Shown here piece after piece: positions 32,199 through 42,226 of a DNA stretch of 56,627 nt. The stretch is taken from contig NZ_SPMY01000109.1 of assembly GCF_012939955.1 (NCBI RefSeq), positions 1-56,627 on the forward strand, in the 5' to 3' direction. The position numbers and the translations under genes are program-made. This DNA is from Candidatus Accumulibacter phosphatis (GTDB lineage Bacteria > Pseudomonadota > Gammaproteobacteria > Burkholderiales > Rhodocyclaceae). The stretch's first letter is position 1; each line of letters begins with the position of its first letter. A model generated the notes under the pieces. That model worked only from the letters and a program-made list of their open reading frames with translations. It was not told the DNA's origin and did not search any database.

Positions 32199-33656
32199 GT
32201 GTTCGAACAAACCTTCAAGAATATCGACGACATCCTGCACAAGGACGCTGGCTGTAACAGTGAGCTGGACTACACCGAGCAGTCATCATGGCTCCTGTTT
32301 CTGAAGTACCTCGACGCCCTCGAAGTCGACAAGTCGTCTGAGGCTGAACTTGAAGGAAAACGCTACAGCTTCATCATCGCCGCGCCTTACCGTTGGGAAG
32401 CATGGGCTTCGCCCAAGACCGAGGCTGGCAGGCTTGACCACAACGCCGCGATGACGGGCGACGACCTGCGCGACTTCGTAAACGGAACACTGTTCCCCTA
32501 CCTGGCCGGCTTCAAGCAACGGGCGAGCGGTCCCAACACCATCGAATACAAAATCGGTGAAGTCTTCGGGGAAATCAAGAACAAGATTCAGAGCGGCTAC
32601 AACCTGCGCGACGTGATCGACCTCGTTGATGAGCTGCGCTTCGGGTCACAGACCGAAAAGCATGAGCTGTCGCACCTGTACGAAGCGAAGATCAAGAACA
32701 TGGGCAATGCTGGGCGCAACGGCGGTGAGTACTACACGCCGCGCCCGCTGATCCGCGCCATGGTCAAAGTCGTCGACCCGAAGATCGGCGAGCGCATCTA
32801 CGACGGCGCCTGTGGTTCGGCCGGTTTCCTGTGCGAGGCCTTCGACTATCTGACCGGGCAGCCTGGCTTGACCACTGCTGACGTGAAGACGCTGCAGACG
32901 CGCACGTTCTACGGCAAGGAAAAGAAGAGCTTGGCCTACGTCATCGCGATCATGAACATGATCTTGCACGGCATCGAGGCGCCAAACATCATCCACGCTA
33001 ACACGCTGGCCGACAACATCAGCGACATTCAGGAGCGTGACCGCTACGACGTGATCCTGGCCAACCCGCCTTTCGGCGGCAAGGAACGCAAAGAGGTTCA
33101 GCAGAACTTCCCCGTCAAGACTGGCGAGACAGCCTTTCTGTTTTTGCAGCACTTCATCAAGTCACTGAAGGCCGGCGGTCGGGCTGCCATCGTCATTAAG
33201 AACACCTTCCTGAGCAACACCGACAACGCCAGCACCAGCATCCGAAAACTGCTTCTGGAAAGCTGCAATCTGCACACGGTGCTTGACATGCCAGGCGGCA
33301 CCTTTCAAGGCGCCGTCGTCAAGACCGTGGTGCTGTTCTTCGAGAAGGGAGCTCCCACGCGCAAGGTCTGGTTCTACCAACTGAAGCCAGGTCGAAACAT
33401 GGGCAAGACCAACGCGCTGAACGACGCCGACCTGGCTGAATTCATCACCATGCAAAAGACCCTCGCCGACTCACTGAAGAGCTGGTCGGTGGACGTGGCG
33501 GCCATCGACCAGGCGACCTTTGACCTCTCGGTCAAGAACCCGAACGGTGGCGACGAGGTCCCGTTGCGCACGCCTCAGGATATCCTCGATGAGATCGCAG
33601 CGCTCGATGCTGAAAGCGCCGAAGTGTTGGCGACTATCCGGGGGTTGGTGGCGTGA
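32199..33656 (+). CDS. hsdM: Type I restriction-modification methylase HsdM
   Basis: 485 residues, starting at GTG 32199 with GGGGAG upstream. The AdoMet-binding segment is YDGACGSAGFLCEAFD and the catalytic motif is NPPFGGKERKEV, of the N6-adenine class. HsdM pairs with HsdS to methylate the target, so this is the first gene of a complete-looking hsdM-hsdS-hsdR operon. Its stop and the hsdS start overlap (TGATG). An AT-rich leader separates it from tacT. Confidence 0.93.
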   Translation: MFEQTFKNIDDILHKDAGCNSELDYTEQSSWLLFLKYLDALEVDKSSEAELEGKRYSFIIAAPYRWEAWASPKTEAGRLDHNAAMTGDDLRDFVNGTLFPYLAGFKQRASGPNTIEYKIGEVFGEIKNKIQSGYNLRDVIDLVDELRFGSQTEKHELSHLYEAKIKNMGNAGRNGGEYYTPRPLIRAMVKVVDPKIGERIYDGACGSAGFLCEAFDYLTGQPGLTTADVKTLQTRTFYGKEKKSLAYVIAIMNMILHGIEAPNIIHANTLADNISDIQERDRYDVILANPPFGGKERKEVQQNFPVKTGETAFLFLQHFIKSLKAGGRAAIVIKNTFLSNTDNASTSIRKLLLESCNLHTVLDMPGGTFQGAVVKTVVLFFEKGAPTRKVWFYQLKPGRNMGKTNALNDADLAEFITMQKTLADSLKSWSVDVAAIDQATFDLSVKNPNGGDEVPLRTPQDILDEIAALDAESAEVLATIRGLVA

Positions 33657-34921
33657 TGCTGGGCTGGAAAACCAAGCCACTTGGCGATGTGACGCAGTTC
33701 ATCAACGGCCTGTGGAAAGGCAAAGAGCCCCCTTTTGTCCATGTCGGTGTAATCAGGAATACGAACTTCACCAAGGAGGGCGACCTAGACGACTCCGATA
33801 TTGCATACCTCGACGTAGAAGCCAAGAAGTTCCAGAAGCGGCGGCTGCAGTTCGGCGACTTGATTCTTGAGAAGTCAGGGGGCGGGCCGAAGCAGCCCGT
33901 TGGACGGGTTGTGTTCTTCGACAAGACCGAAGGGGACTTTTCGTTCAGCAACTTCACTGCAGCCATCCGAGTCGCGGACCCAAGCGCGCTAGATGCGAGA
34001 TTCCTGCACAAGTACCTGCACTGGGTGTACGTATCGGGCCGCACGGAAGTGATGCAGAGTCATTCGACCGGCATCCGCAACCTCAACGGTGATGCGTACA
34101 AGGCCATCAAGATCGCGTATCCCTCGTTGATCGAGCAGCGCCACATTGTTGCCATCCTCGACGAAGCCTTCGAGGGCATCGCCACCGCCAAGGCCAACGC
34201 CGAGAAGAACCTGCAAAACGCGCGAGAGTTGTTCGAGAGCGCTCTCGATGCGGCGTTGTCGCAGCGCGACAGCGGCTACGTCGAAACGACCCTAGGCGAT
34301 GAGATTGACCTGCTTGCCGGATACGCCTTTTCCAGCAAGGGATACACCAATGATGCCGACGGCATACGGCTGCTGCGGGGCGACAACATCATGCAGGGCT
34401 ACCTTCGTTGGGATGACGCGAAAGCCTGGCCAGCCAATGACGTTGATCCCTACATGCGCTTCGCTCTCCGGGAAGGCGACGTTGTTCTGGCAATGGATCG
34501 CCCCTGGGTCAAGGCAGGTTTAAAGCGCGCTCGGATCTTCGTGGATGACCTGCCATGTCTGCAACTGCAGCGAACGGCACGGCTTCGCCCCAAGCAGCGT
34601 ATGAGCGTGAAGTTCCTATACCACCTCACAGGCAGCAGGTCCTTCAGTGGGCATCTGCTTGGTGTGCAGACCGGTCTCGGCGTACCTCACATCAGCGGAA
34701 AGCAGATCGAGAGCTTTTTGTTCATGCTGCCGCCCCCAAAAGCGCAGGAGACCATCGCCAGTACGTTGGACGATTTGCAGCAGCATTCCGAGCGTTTGGG
34801 GGAGATTCACCAACAGAAGGTCACGGCCCTGGGCGAGCTCAAAAAGTCCCTTCTGCATCAAGCCTTCACCGGCTCCCTGATCGCCAAGTCCACCGACAAG
34901 CAGCTTGAGGCTGTCGCATGA
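33656..34921 (+). CDS. hsdS: Type I restriction specificity subunit HsdS
   Basis: About 421 residues from ATG 33656. Two target-recognition domains, each followed by a helical conserved region, are visible: domain 1 up to HIVAILDEAFEGIATAKANA, domain 2 (from ETTLGDEIDLLAGYAFSSKG) ending EKSLLHQAFTGSL-like KKSLLHQAFTGSLIAK. It dictates the DNA site for both methylation and cleavage. It overlaps hsdR by 4 bp. Confidence 0.9.
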   Translation: MLGWKTKPLGDVTQFINGLWKGKEPPFVHVGVIRNTNFTKEGDLDDSDIAYLDVEAKKFQKRRLQFGDLILEKSGGGPKQPVGRVVFFDKTEGDFSFSNFTAAIRVADPSALDARFLHKYLHWVYVSGRTEVMQSHSTGIRNLNGDAYKAIKIAYPSLIEQRHIVAILDEAFEGIATAKANAEKNLQNARELFESALDAALSQRDSGYVETTLGDEIDLLAGYAFSSKGYTNDADGIRLLRGDNIMQGYLRWDDAKAWPANDVDPYMRFALREGDVVLAMDRPWVKAGLKRARIFVDDLPCLQLQRTARLRPKQRMSVKFLYHLTGSRSFSGHLLGVQTGLGVPHISGKQIESFLFMLPPPKAQETIASTLDDLQQHSERLGEIHQQKVTALGELKKSLLHQAFTGSLIAKSTDKQLEAVA

Positions 34922-37482
34922 ACGAAGCCGAAACCCGCGCCGAGCACATCGACCCCGCCCTGAAAGCCGCCGGCTGGGGCGTGGTCGAAGGCAGCCGGGT
35001 TCTGCGCGAGCACGGCATCACGCTAGGCCGGCTGCAGGGCAGCGGCGGCATGGGCGCACGGGCCAAGGCCGAGATTGCCGACTACGTTCTCGTTTACCGC
35101 AACACCAAGCTGGCCGTCATCGAGGCCAAGGCCTGGGACAAACCCCTCACCGAAGGCGTCAGCCAGGCCAAGAGCTACGCCGCGAAGCTGGCGGTGCGCT
35201 ACACCTACGCCACCAACGGTCAAGCGATCTACGGCATCGATATGGTTACCAGCGCCGAAGGCGACGTGGCCAGCTACCCAAGCCCCGAAGAACTGTGGAA
35301 CCTGACCTTTGACGAAGCGAACGCTTGGCGCGACCGTTTTTCCGCCGTGCCGTTCCAGGACAAGGCCGGCACTTGGCAGGGTCGCTACTACCAGGACATC
35401 GCGATTGATCGTGTGCTCGAAGCCATTCAGGCCGGAAGCGACCGCATCCTCCTCACGCTGGCCACCGGCACTGGCAAGACATTCATCGCCTTCCAGCTCG
35501 CTTGGAAACTTTTCCAAAGCCGTTGGAACCTGCCCGACTGGAAGAGCGGCGCAGAGCCGACCAGGCGTCCTCGTATTTTGTTTCTGGCCGATCGCAACAT
35601 TCTGGCTGACCAGGCCTATAACGCTTTTTCGGCCTTCCCCGACGATGCCCTCGTGCGCATCGACCCGGCCGATATCCGCAAGAAAGGCAGGGTGCCAAAG
35701 AACGGCAGCATCTTCTTTACAATCTTCCAGACTTTCATGAGCGGCCCTGGTGGGGCGCCATACTTTGGCGAATACCCCGCCGACTTCTTTGACTTCATCG
35801 TGATTGATGAGTGCCACCGCGGCGGCAACAACGATGAAAGCACCTGGCGCGCCATCCTCAACTACTTCGCGCCGGCAGTTCAGCTTGGCCTGACGGCCAC
35901 CCCAAAGCGCACATTGAATGCCGACACCTACGCCTACTTCGGCGAGCCGGTGTTTGTGTACTCGCTCAAGGAAGGTATCAACGATGGCTTCCTAACGCCA
36001 TTCAAGGTCAAGCAGATTGCTACGACGTTGGACGACTACGTCTACACGCCTGATGACCAGGTGGTTGAAGGCGACATCGAAGCCGGCAAGCGTTACGAGG
36101 AAAAGGACTTCAACAAGATCATCGAAATCAAGGAACGCGAAGCCTATCGGGTCAAGTTATTGATGGACATGATCGACCAACGTGAGAAGACAATCGTCTT
36201 CTGCGCAACCCAGGTGCATGCCCTGGCTGTGCGCGACCTAATCAACCAGGGCAAGCAGACCAGCAGCGACCCGCTCTATTGCGTCCGCGTGACGGCCAAC
36301 GACGGCGCCATGGGCGACCAGTACCTACGTGACTTCCAGGATAACGAGAAGACAATCCCCACGATCCTGACAACCTCGCAAAAGCTCTCGACCGGCGTGG
36401 ACGCGCGCAACGTGCGCAACATCGTCCTCATGCGACCCGTCAACTCGATGATCGAGTTCAAGCAGATCATTGGCCGCGGTACGCGGCTCTATGACGGCAA
36501 GGACTATTTTACGATCTACGACTTTGTGAAAGCTCACCACCATTTCAGTGACCCGGAATGGGACGGCGAACCCATTGAACCCGATCCACCCCAACGCACA
36601 GGAGGGGGCGGCGGCGGTGATGATCCGCAACCCCCCAGACCTCCCCCACCGCCACCTCCCAGAAAAATCAAGGTCAAGCTGGCCGACGGGAAGGCCAGGA
36701 ATATCCAGAGCATGACAGCAACCACTTTTTGGAGTGCTGACGGTCGCCCGATGTCAGCCGCACAGTTTTTGGAAGTTCTCTACGGCTCGCTTCCCGAGTT
36801 CTTCAAGGATGAGGACGAGCTGCGCCGCATCTGGAGTGCGCCGGATACCCGTAAGGCCCTACTTCTAGGCTTGGAAGATAAAGGATTTGGTAAAGAGCCC
36901 TTGACCGAAATGCAGAAAATCATCGAGGCTGAGAACAGCGATCTCTTCGATGTTCTGGCCTATGTCGCCTTCGCTGCGCAGCCTGTCTCTCGCGCCGAGC
37001 GGGCGGCAGCGGCCAAGGAAGCCACTGTTGCTGAGTTCACCGACAAACAGAGGGCCTTTGTTGACTTCGTGCTTGCGCAGTACATCAAACAAGGGGTTGA
37101 GGAACTTGACCAGGACAAGCTATCGCCCTTGCTCAAGCTCAGATACAAGAATGCCCTTGCCGATGCTTTCGCCGATCTTGGTAAGCCTGACCAAGTGCGG
37201 CGCGTGTTTGTTGATTTTCAAAAAACACTTATACAGCTCACTCAACTAATTCTTCGGATGTTGTTGACCATGGAGAGAAACTTGGCCATCGAGTCCATCA
37301 GCACCGGGCTCTCCGGATGTCGTATCGGCAAGGCCACGATCCCCCATCGGAACGGCGACACCGGCGTTCACTATGCGCTCCGCTGGACAGTGGATGCCGT
37401 GTTGTCTGGTGATTCGTCGCCCGTTTCGGTGCGCAGCAAAGCAGTACCGGCGGCTTTCGGTGAACCATCACCGTTGACGTAG
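34918..37482 (+). CDS. hsdR: Type I restriction endonuclease HsdR, altered C terminus
   Basis: 854 residues. N-terminal nuclease domain with IADYVLVYRN and VIEAKAWDKP (D...ExK site), then the helicase: ATGTGKTF (Walker A), DECHRGG (DEAD-like), TATPKR and IGRGTRLYDG. A Gly/Pro-rich linker and EcoEI-type C-terminal domain follow. The normal end appears near RVFVDFQKTLIQ (about residue 770). Some 80 residues beyond (from MLLTMERNLAIES) match repeated mobile DNA also found at 24.87 kb, so the reading frame runs into inserted sequence. The enzyme may still be active if the tail is tolerated. Confidence 0.88.
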   Translation: MNEAETRAEHIDPALKAAGWGVVEGSRVLREHGITLGRLQGSGGMGARAKAEIADYVLVYRNTKLAVIEAKAWDKPLTEGVSQAKSYAAKLAVRYTYATNGQAIYGIDMVTSAEGDVASYPSPEELWNLTFDEANAWRDRFSAVPFQDKAGTWQGRYYQDIAIDRVLEAIQAGSDRILLTLATGTGKTFIAFQLAWKLFQSRWNLPDWKSGAEPTRRPRILFLADRNILADQAYNAFSAFPDDALVRIDPADIRKKGRVPKNGSIFFTIFQTFMSGPGGAPYFGEYPADFFDFIVIDECHRGGNNDESTWRAILNYFAPAVQLGLTATPKRTLNADTYAYFGEPVFVYSLKEGINDGFLTPFKVKQIATTLDDYVYTPDDQVVEGDIEAGKRYEEKDFNKIIEIKEREAYRVKLLMDMIDQREKTIVFCATQVHALAVRDLINQGKQTSSDPLYCVRVTANDGAMGDQYLRDFQDNEKTIPTILTTSQKLSTGVDARNVRNIVLMRPVNSMIEFKQIIGRGTRLYDGKDYFTIYDFVKAHHHFSDPEWDGEPIEPDPPQRTGGGGGGDDPQPPRPPPPPPPRKIKVKLADGKARNIQSMTATTFWSADGRPMSAAQFLEVLYGSLPEFFKDEDELRRIWSAPDTRKALLLGLEDKGFGKEPLTEMQKIIEAENSDLFDVLAYVAFAAQPVSRAERAAAAKEATVAEFTDKQRAFVDFVLAQYIKQGVEELDQDKLSPLLKLRYKNALADAFADLGKPDQVRRVFVDFQKTLIQLTQLILRMLLTMERNLAIESISTGLSGCRIGKATIPHRNGDTGVHYALRWTVDAVLSGDSSPVSVRSKAVPAAFGEPSPLT

Positions 37483-38039
37483 GTGTAAAGCGTGGTCGTC
37501 GTGATGCCCAAGCGCTTGGCGACGTCGGCAGTAACGGCCTTTGGATCCGACAGGGCTGCCATCGCCATGGTCAGCATTGCTCGATCCATCTTGCGCGGAC
37601 GCCCACCCAAGCGCCCACGAGCACGTGACGCCGCGAGACCCGCCTGGGTGCGCTCGGCGATCAGTTCGCGCTCGAATTCGGCGAAGGCCGCAAAGATGCC
37701 GAAGGCCAGTCGTCCATTGGCGGTGGTGGTGTCAATCTGCGCCCCGGCGCCGGTCAGCACCTTCAAGCCGATGCCCCGCACGCGCAAGTCTTCGGCGGTG
37801 TTGACCAGGTGTCGAAGATCACGCCCAGGCGATCCAATTTCCAGAGGACGAGCGTGTTACCGGGCTTGAAGTGCCTTGAGGCAAGCGATCAAGCCAGGAC
37901 GCGCGTCATTGCGCCCTGAAGCCAGGTCTTCATAGATGCGCTCGGGGTCGACGCCAGCAACAAGCAGTGCATTGCGCTGCGGAGCTACCGTCTGGGAGCC
38001 ATCGGACTTCGATACCCTGGCGTAGCCGATTAGCAGCAC
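37371..38039 (-). pseudogene. tnpR: Serine resolvase broken by frameshifts
   Basis: The N-terminal part (MLLIGYARVSKSDGSQ to CLKALQAR) ends at a stop; the C-terminal part (from GIGLKVLTGAGAQIDTTT) starts in another frame. Between them NTLVLWKLDRLG is in a third frame, so at least two single-base shifts are needed (near 37815 and 37858). It is related to the intact resolvase at 17.0 kb. Confidence 0.82.
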
Positions 38040-38100
38040 TTCTTCGCTCCGTCAGGAAACAAGGAGCATAGGATGCAATCTTGTGTTGATTTTAGCAACG

Positions 38101-38157
38101 GGTTTTCTGGTGACCCGTCGGAGCAAAAAGCTGCCGCCTGCTGCCCACCAGAAAACC
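38101..38157. repeat. 12-bp perfect hairpin next to the broken resolvase
   Basis: GGTTTTCTGGTG (38101-38112) and CACCAGAAAACC (38146-38157) face each other. A C-rich end-like stretch on the other strand (GGGGGGCTCACACCCGCC from about 38207) follows, so this could be a res subsite or transposon end. Confidence 0.45.
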
Positions 38158-38267
38158 GGCCGTTTTCTTGGCGAGCCCCACTGTGAAATGGCGGGTGTGA
38201 GCCCCCCGAGCCGCGTAAGAAAGGCGAAATTCATCCAGACGTTCGGTACCGAGATTTCGTGAGCCCG

Positions 38268-38446
38268 CCGCTGTGACCATCTGCACCGCGAACGCGATTG
38301 AGCGTCTCAACAATGTGCGTCCGTCTCACGTAATGTGGTTTGAGAATCACCGAATGTGCGTCTGGAGTCGCTATCCGTCTCAACTAATTTGCGTCAGAAA
38401 GCCCCCTTGATTGTGCGTCTGGGCCGACATCATTTTGCGTCGCTAC
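38268..38446. repeat. Right half of the long inverted repeat
   Basis: Reverse complement of 24635-24812. Its outer edge at about 38446 coincides with the point where glycerate kinase coding sequence begins. Confidence 0.8.
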
Positions 38447-39117
38447 AGGTAGCGCCGGTCGGCGGTGCCCTGGGACAAATCCACCGCATTGATCCCAGCG
38501 GACTGGATCCACGCCTGGCCAAGCTGCGCTGCGAGGCCATCTGTGACGTCGACAACCCACTACTTGGACCTCGTGGCGCGGCCTATGTCTATGGCCCGCA
38601 GAAGGGTGCGTCGCCGGCACAGGTGGAGGAACTCGACGCGGGCCTGGCCCATTTAGCCGATGTCATTGCCTCGGACCTCGGACTAGACGTCCGCGACCTT
38701 CCGGGAGCCGGGGCCGCTGGCGGGCTGGGGGCGGGGCTGCATGCCTTCCTGGGCGCTGAGCTGCGTCGTGGCGTGGACCTGGTGTTGGACTTGGTAGGAC
38801 TCGATGCCCATCTCACCGGGGCCGACTTGGTCATCACGGCCGAGGGCCAGATCGACTTCCAAACCGCCTTCGGTAAGGCCCCGGCCGGGGTCGCCCAGCG
38901 GGCCAAGCTGCGGGGCATCCCCTGCATGGCCATCGCCGGCGGGATCGGTGAACGCATCACCGATTTGCACGAGATCGGCATCGACGCGGTCTTTAGCCTC
39001 TGTCACGGCCCAATGACGCTCGAACAGGCCATGAAGGGCGGACCTTCGCTGCTGCAAGCAGCAACGGAGCAAGTGGTGCGCTGTTTCTTCAGCGCCTCCC
39101 GTGGAGGCCAAGGGTAG
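38447..39117 (+). pseudogene. glxK: Glycerate kinase, 5'-truncated
   Basis: Only the C-terminal 223 residues or so remain: LGQIHRIDPSGLDPRL, NPLLGPRGAAYVYGPQKGA, VITAEGQIDFQTAFGKAPAG and the end. Full-length bacterial glycerate kinases of this class are near 380 residues. The N-terminal part is missing because the inverted repeat joins at 38446. The open frame upstream of that point is not kinase sequence. It originally belonged with the GntP permease gene that follows. Confidence 0.85.
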
Positions 39118-39136
39118 TGTTGTGTTGTGTTGTGTT
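39117..39136. repeat. GTGTT x4 tandem repeat
   Basis: Four exact 5-bp units directly after the glycerate kinase stop. It may vary in copy number but shows no sign of function. Confidence 0.8.
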
Positions 39137-39281
39137 GCACGCAGTCTCGAACATACAAGTTCCAGCCACCACAAGGGTTTCGCACCGCTTTCACGCCTGC
39201 TGAAAGTCCCTTCAAGGATGCAGCACTACACTAGCATCTCATCTTCCCCAAAACGACGAAACCCTACCTGAGGAGATTCCT

Positions 39282-40640
39282 ATGTGGCTCGTTGCGCTAT
39301 TGGTCATGTCCATCGTATTCATCGTCCTGGCGACCACCAAGCTCAAGATGCACCCATTCCTGGCGTTATTGCTGACCGCATTTGGCTTCGGCATCCTCTC
39401 GGGCATGCCGTTGAAGGATGTCGTGGATTCGGTCAATAAGGGATTTGGCGGCACGATCGGCTATATCGGGATCGTCATCTTGGCCGGTGCGATCATCGGT
39501 GCCTTCCTTGAAAAATCCGGCGGGGCCTATCGCCTGGCGACCAGTATCCTCAAGCTCACCGGGCAGCGGCAGGTGCCTCTGGCCATGGGATTCATGGGCT
39601 ACGTTGTCTCCATTCCGGTCTTCTGTGACTCGGCATTCGTGCTCTTGGCGCCGCTCATGCGGGCGCTGGCGAGCAAGGCCGGGATCACCCTGGCGTCGGC
39701 TGCCGTCGCCTTGAGTCTGGGCCTCTACGCCACTCACACCATGGTCCCACCGACCCCGGGGCCGGTGGCTGCGGCGGGGATACTCGGCGCAGATCTCGGT
39801 CTCGTAATCATGTGGGGAATGGCGGTCGGGCTGGTTTCTCTGGTTGCAGGCTGGCTGTTCGCAATCCTGGTGGCCTCCCGGGTCTACATCTCGCCGGACG
39901 CCGGGAAGAAAACGGATGCCGAATCTGCCGCTGCCCCCGTGGTATCCGCGCAGGAGGATGGGCCGTCCGTCACTCGCTCACTGCTGCCGATCTTTCTCCC
40001 TATCATCCTCATCGTCACCCGCTCCATTGGTGAGCTCCCGAGCAAACCCTTTGGAGAAGCCGGCGCCTTCACGGAAGTGATGGGCTTTCTCGGACAACCC
40101 GTCGTGGCCCTGTTGATCGGTGTTGGTCTGGCCATGACCCTGCCCAAGCGCTTCGACAAGGAAATGCTCTCGATGACTGGCTGGGTCGGAGAGGCCATCG
40201 TCGGAGCGGCGACCATCATCATCATCACCGGCGCCGGCGGGGCCTTCGGAAAGGTCCTGCAAAACTCCGGCATCGCGAACGTGATCGGCGGTGCACTGAG
40301 CGACGCCAATCTCGGTATCTGGCTGCCGTTCCTCATTGCCGCCGGAATCAAGACGGCGCAGGGATCGTCCACCGTGGCCATCATCACCACCGCCGGGCTG
40401 CTTGCCCCGCTCCTGGCGACCCTCGGGCTCGATAGTGATACCCACCGGGCCTTGGTCGTGATCGCCATCGGCGCCGGGGCCATGGTCGTCTCCCATGCCA
40501 ATGACAGCTACTTCTGGGTGGTGACCCAGTTCTCCGGTATGGACGTGAAGACCGGCTACAAACTCCAAACCTTGGGCACCCTGGTTCAGGGGTCGGTGGC
40601 GGCGCTCGCGGTCTACCTGGTGTCGATCATGGTTCTGTAA
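39282..40640 (+). CDS. gntP: GntP-family permease, probable glycerate/gluconate transporter
   Basis: 452 residues with about 12-14 hydrophobic segments, the usual GntP size. Family features are visible: YIGIVILAGAIIGAFLEKSG, SIPVFCDSAFVLLAPL, HTMVPPTPGPVAAAGILGAD and AAGIKTAQGSSTVAIITTAG, followed by SHANDSYFWVVTQFSGMD. It imports a sugar acid by proton symport at the inner membrane. Next to glycerate kinase, glycerate is the likely substrate. GAGGAG precedes the ATG. Confidence 0.92.
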   Translation: MWLVALLVMSIVFIVLATTKLKMHPFLALLLTAFGFGILSGMPLKDVVDSVNKGFGGTIGYIGIVILAGAIIGAFLEKSGGAYRLATSILKLTGQRQVPLAMGFMGYVVSIPVFCDSAFVLLAPLMRALASKAGITLASAAVALSLGLYATHTMVPPTPGPVAAAGILGADLGLVIMWGMAVGLVSLVAGWLFAILVASRVYISPDAGKKTDAESAAAPVVSAQEDGPSVTRSLLPIFLPIILIVTRSIGELPSKPFGEAGAFTEVMGFLGQPVVALLIGVGLAMTLPKRFDKEMLSMTGWVGEAIVGAATIIIITGAGGAFGKVLQNSGIANVIGGALSDANLGIWLPFLIAAGIKTAQGSSTVAIITTAGLLAPLLATLGLDSDTHRALVVIAIGAGAMVVSHANDSYFWVVTQFSGMDVKTGYKLQTLGTLVQGSVAALAVYLVSIMVL

Positions 40641-40691
40641 CGAGATTGGCGGAGACTGAGCTTCCCTCGAAATTTCGTCTTCCAAGGGTGA

Positions 40692-40988
40692 CGTAGAATT
40701 CAATCACTTTGGCTTCCGGCGTTATGCGTGGAAGTGCAATGCCCTCAATCAGGCGTCGCGTCGGGCAGCCCAACGCCTCGGGCTTCCTTCGAAGGCGTCT
40801 TTCGCCAGGCCAGTGTCGTCAAGGGGCATAATCGGGACACCGCCTGGTATGCCGCTGTCGACCACGAATGGCCCGCCCTGAACAAGGCTTTCGAGACCTG
40901 GCTGGCAGCGGAAAATTTCGATGGGGGCGGCAGGCAAAGGCGATCGCTGAGCAGTCTTACCAAGGCACTGCTGACGGCAAAGGGCTAG
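40692..40988 (+). pseudogene. GNAT acetyltransferase remnant
   Basis: Pieces of a GNAT N-acetyltransferase are readable: FGFRRYAWKCNALN in one frame, then SFEGVFRQASVVKGHNRDTA and DHEWPALNKAFETWLAAENF in another. The N-terminal half is absent and at least one frameshift is needed near 40780. Confidence 0.75.
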
Positions 40989-41174
40989 CGCGGCGCAAGC
41001 CTGTTTCGTCGCGCGCGGAGTGCGGCTTGCGGCAATTCACACAATCGGGCTGGCACGCGGCGGGCGAATCGACAATGCAGAGGTAGTCGACAAGGCTCGT
41101 CGATGCATGCTCGTCGGCCAGAATGCAAGGTCCGTTGGCTGAGCGCGTGCGCACATTTTTTGGAGGCTGTTGCA

Positions 41175-41624
41175 ATGGATACGCGTTACCTCGATGACCT
41201 GCACGCCGGCCAGCGCTTCGAGAGCGGTGGCATTACCCTGACCGAAGCAGAGATCATCGACTTCGCCTGGCGTTACGACCCTCAGCCCTTTCATCTCGAT
41301 GCGAATGCGGCGGCAGAATCGCCCTATGGCGGCCTGATTGCCAGTGGTTTCCAGAGCCTGGCCGTGTGCTTCCGCCTGTTCATCCAGAGCGGCGTGCTGG
41401 CCGAATCGAGCCTGGGTTCGCCGGGTATCGACGAGCTGCGCTGGCTGGCACCGGTACGCCCGGGCGACACCTTGCACAGTGTCGTCGAAGTGCTCGACGT
41501 CCGGCCCTCTAACTCGAAGCCCGATCGCGGCATCGTGCGCATGAAATATCAGGCGATCAACCAGCGTGGCGAGGCGGTGCTCACTTTCATCGTCAACCAC
41601 CTACTGCGGCGACGGCAGCGCTGA
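41175..41624 (+). CDS. MaoC-like (R)-specific dehydratase
   Basis: 149 residues from ATG 41175, a single hot-dog domain. Asp and His in YDPQPFHLDANAAAESPYGG are the catalytic pair of MaoC hydratases, which act on acyl-CoA. It stands alone, between a decayed GNAT gene and an empty stretch, so the pathway is unclear. Confidence 0.88.
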   Translation: MDTRYLDDLHAGQRFESGGITLTEAEIIDFAWRYDPQPFHLDANAAAESPYGGLIASGFQSLAVCFRLFIQSGVLAESSLGSPGIDELRWLAPVRPGDTLHSVVEVLDVRPSNSKPDRGIVRMKYQAINQRGEAVLTFIVNHLLRRRQR

Positions 41625-41639
41625 AGGTGACAAATGCCA

Positions 41640-42226
41640 GCAGAGGGTCGTCGCGGAATTCACCTTGCCCGTCGTTGGTCATCGGATGCCAAAATGATAT
41701 GTGTCATGGAAATCCTTCGTCGCGGACTCGATCTGCGGCTTCTGGGGCAAGCGGGTCAGTGATCTGCTACCACACGGCGCCTGGCTCAGAAAGGCCGCAG
41801 GAGTCTGTTGTCGAGCGGCAATTCGGCCAAAGGAGCTATTCGCGTTTCAGCGAACCCGACCACCAAGGTGCCGGCTGCTATGTTCGCTGAGAACAAACAG
41901 AAACGATCGCGGGGAGAGCGGTCGCGCCGCCCATGCACCTAGTCTTCAGAAACCCCTTGATTCCCTCCACCCCCAAGCCTACGCTCATGCGCCGCCTACT
42001 CTGGAGAGACCTCCGTTCAGACCCTGTTCACCTGCGGTTGCTAAAATCACTGTAAGCGACAGTGGTAAGGGTCGGCGAGGTGAATGCCCATCGAGAAGGG
42101 TGTTTCGCGTCTGCGGGAAGCGAACCATCTCCGCACTTGTCGTCTTGAAAGATCAGGCACGACCACTGAACAGGGTTGCGGTGGCTATGCTCATCCGCTC
42201 CAGACAACCCACCACAGGAGTAAATC
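41640..42226. other. Gene-poor stretch
   Basis: I see no convincing gene in either strand. Scattered short open frames (for example from 41701) lack ribosome sites and known motifs, and the region probably contains degraded coding DNA. Confidence 0.5.

Noticed and set aside
39117..39136. GTGTT tandem repeat as a phase-variable promoter
   Set aside because: It lies after a truncated gene and about 145 bp before gntP with no promoter motif spaced around it.
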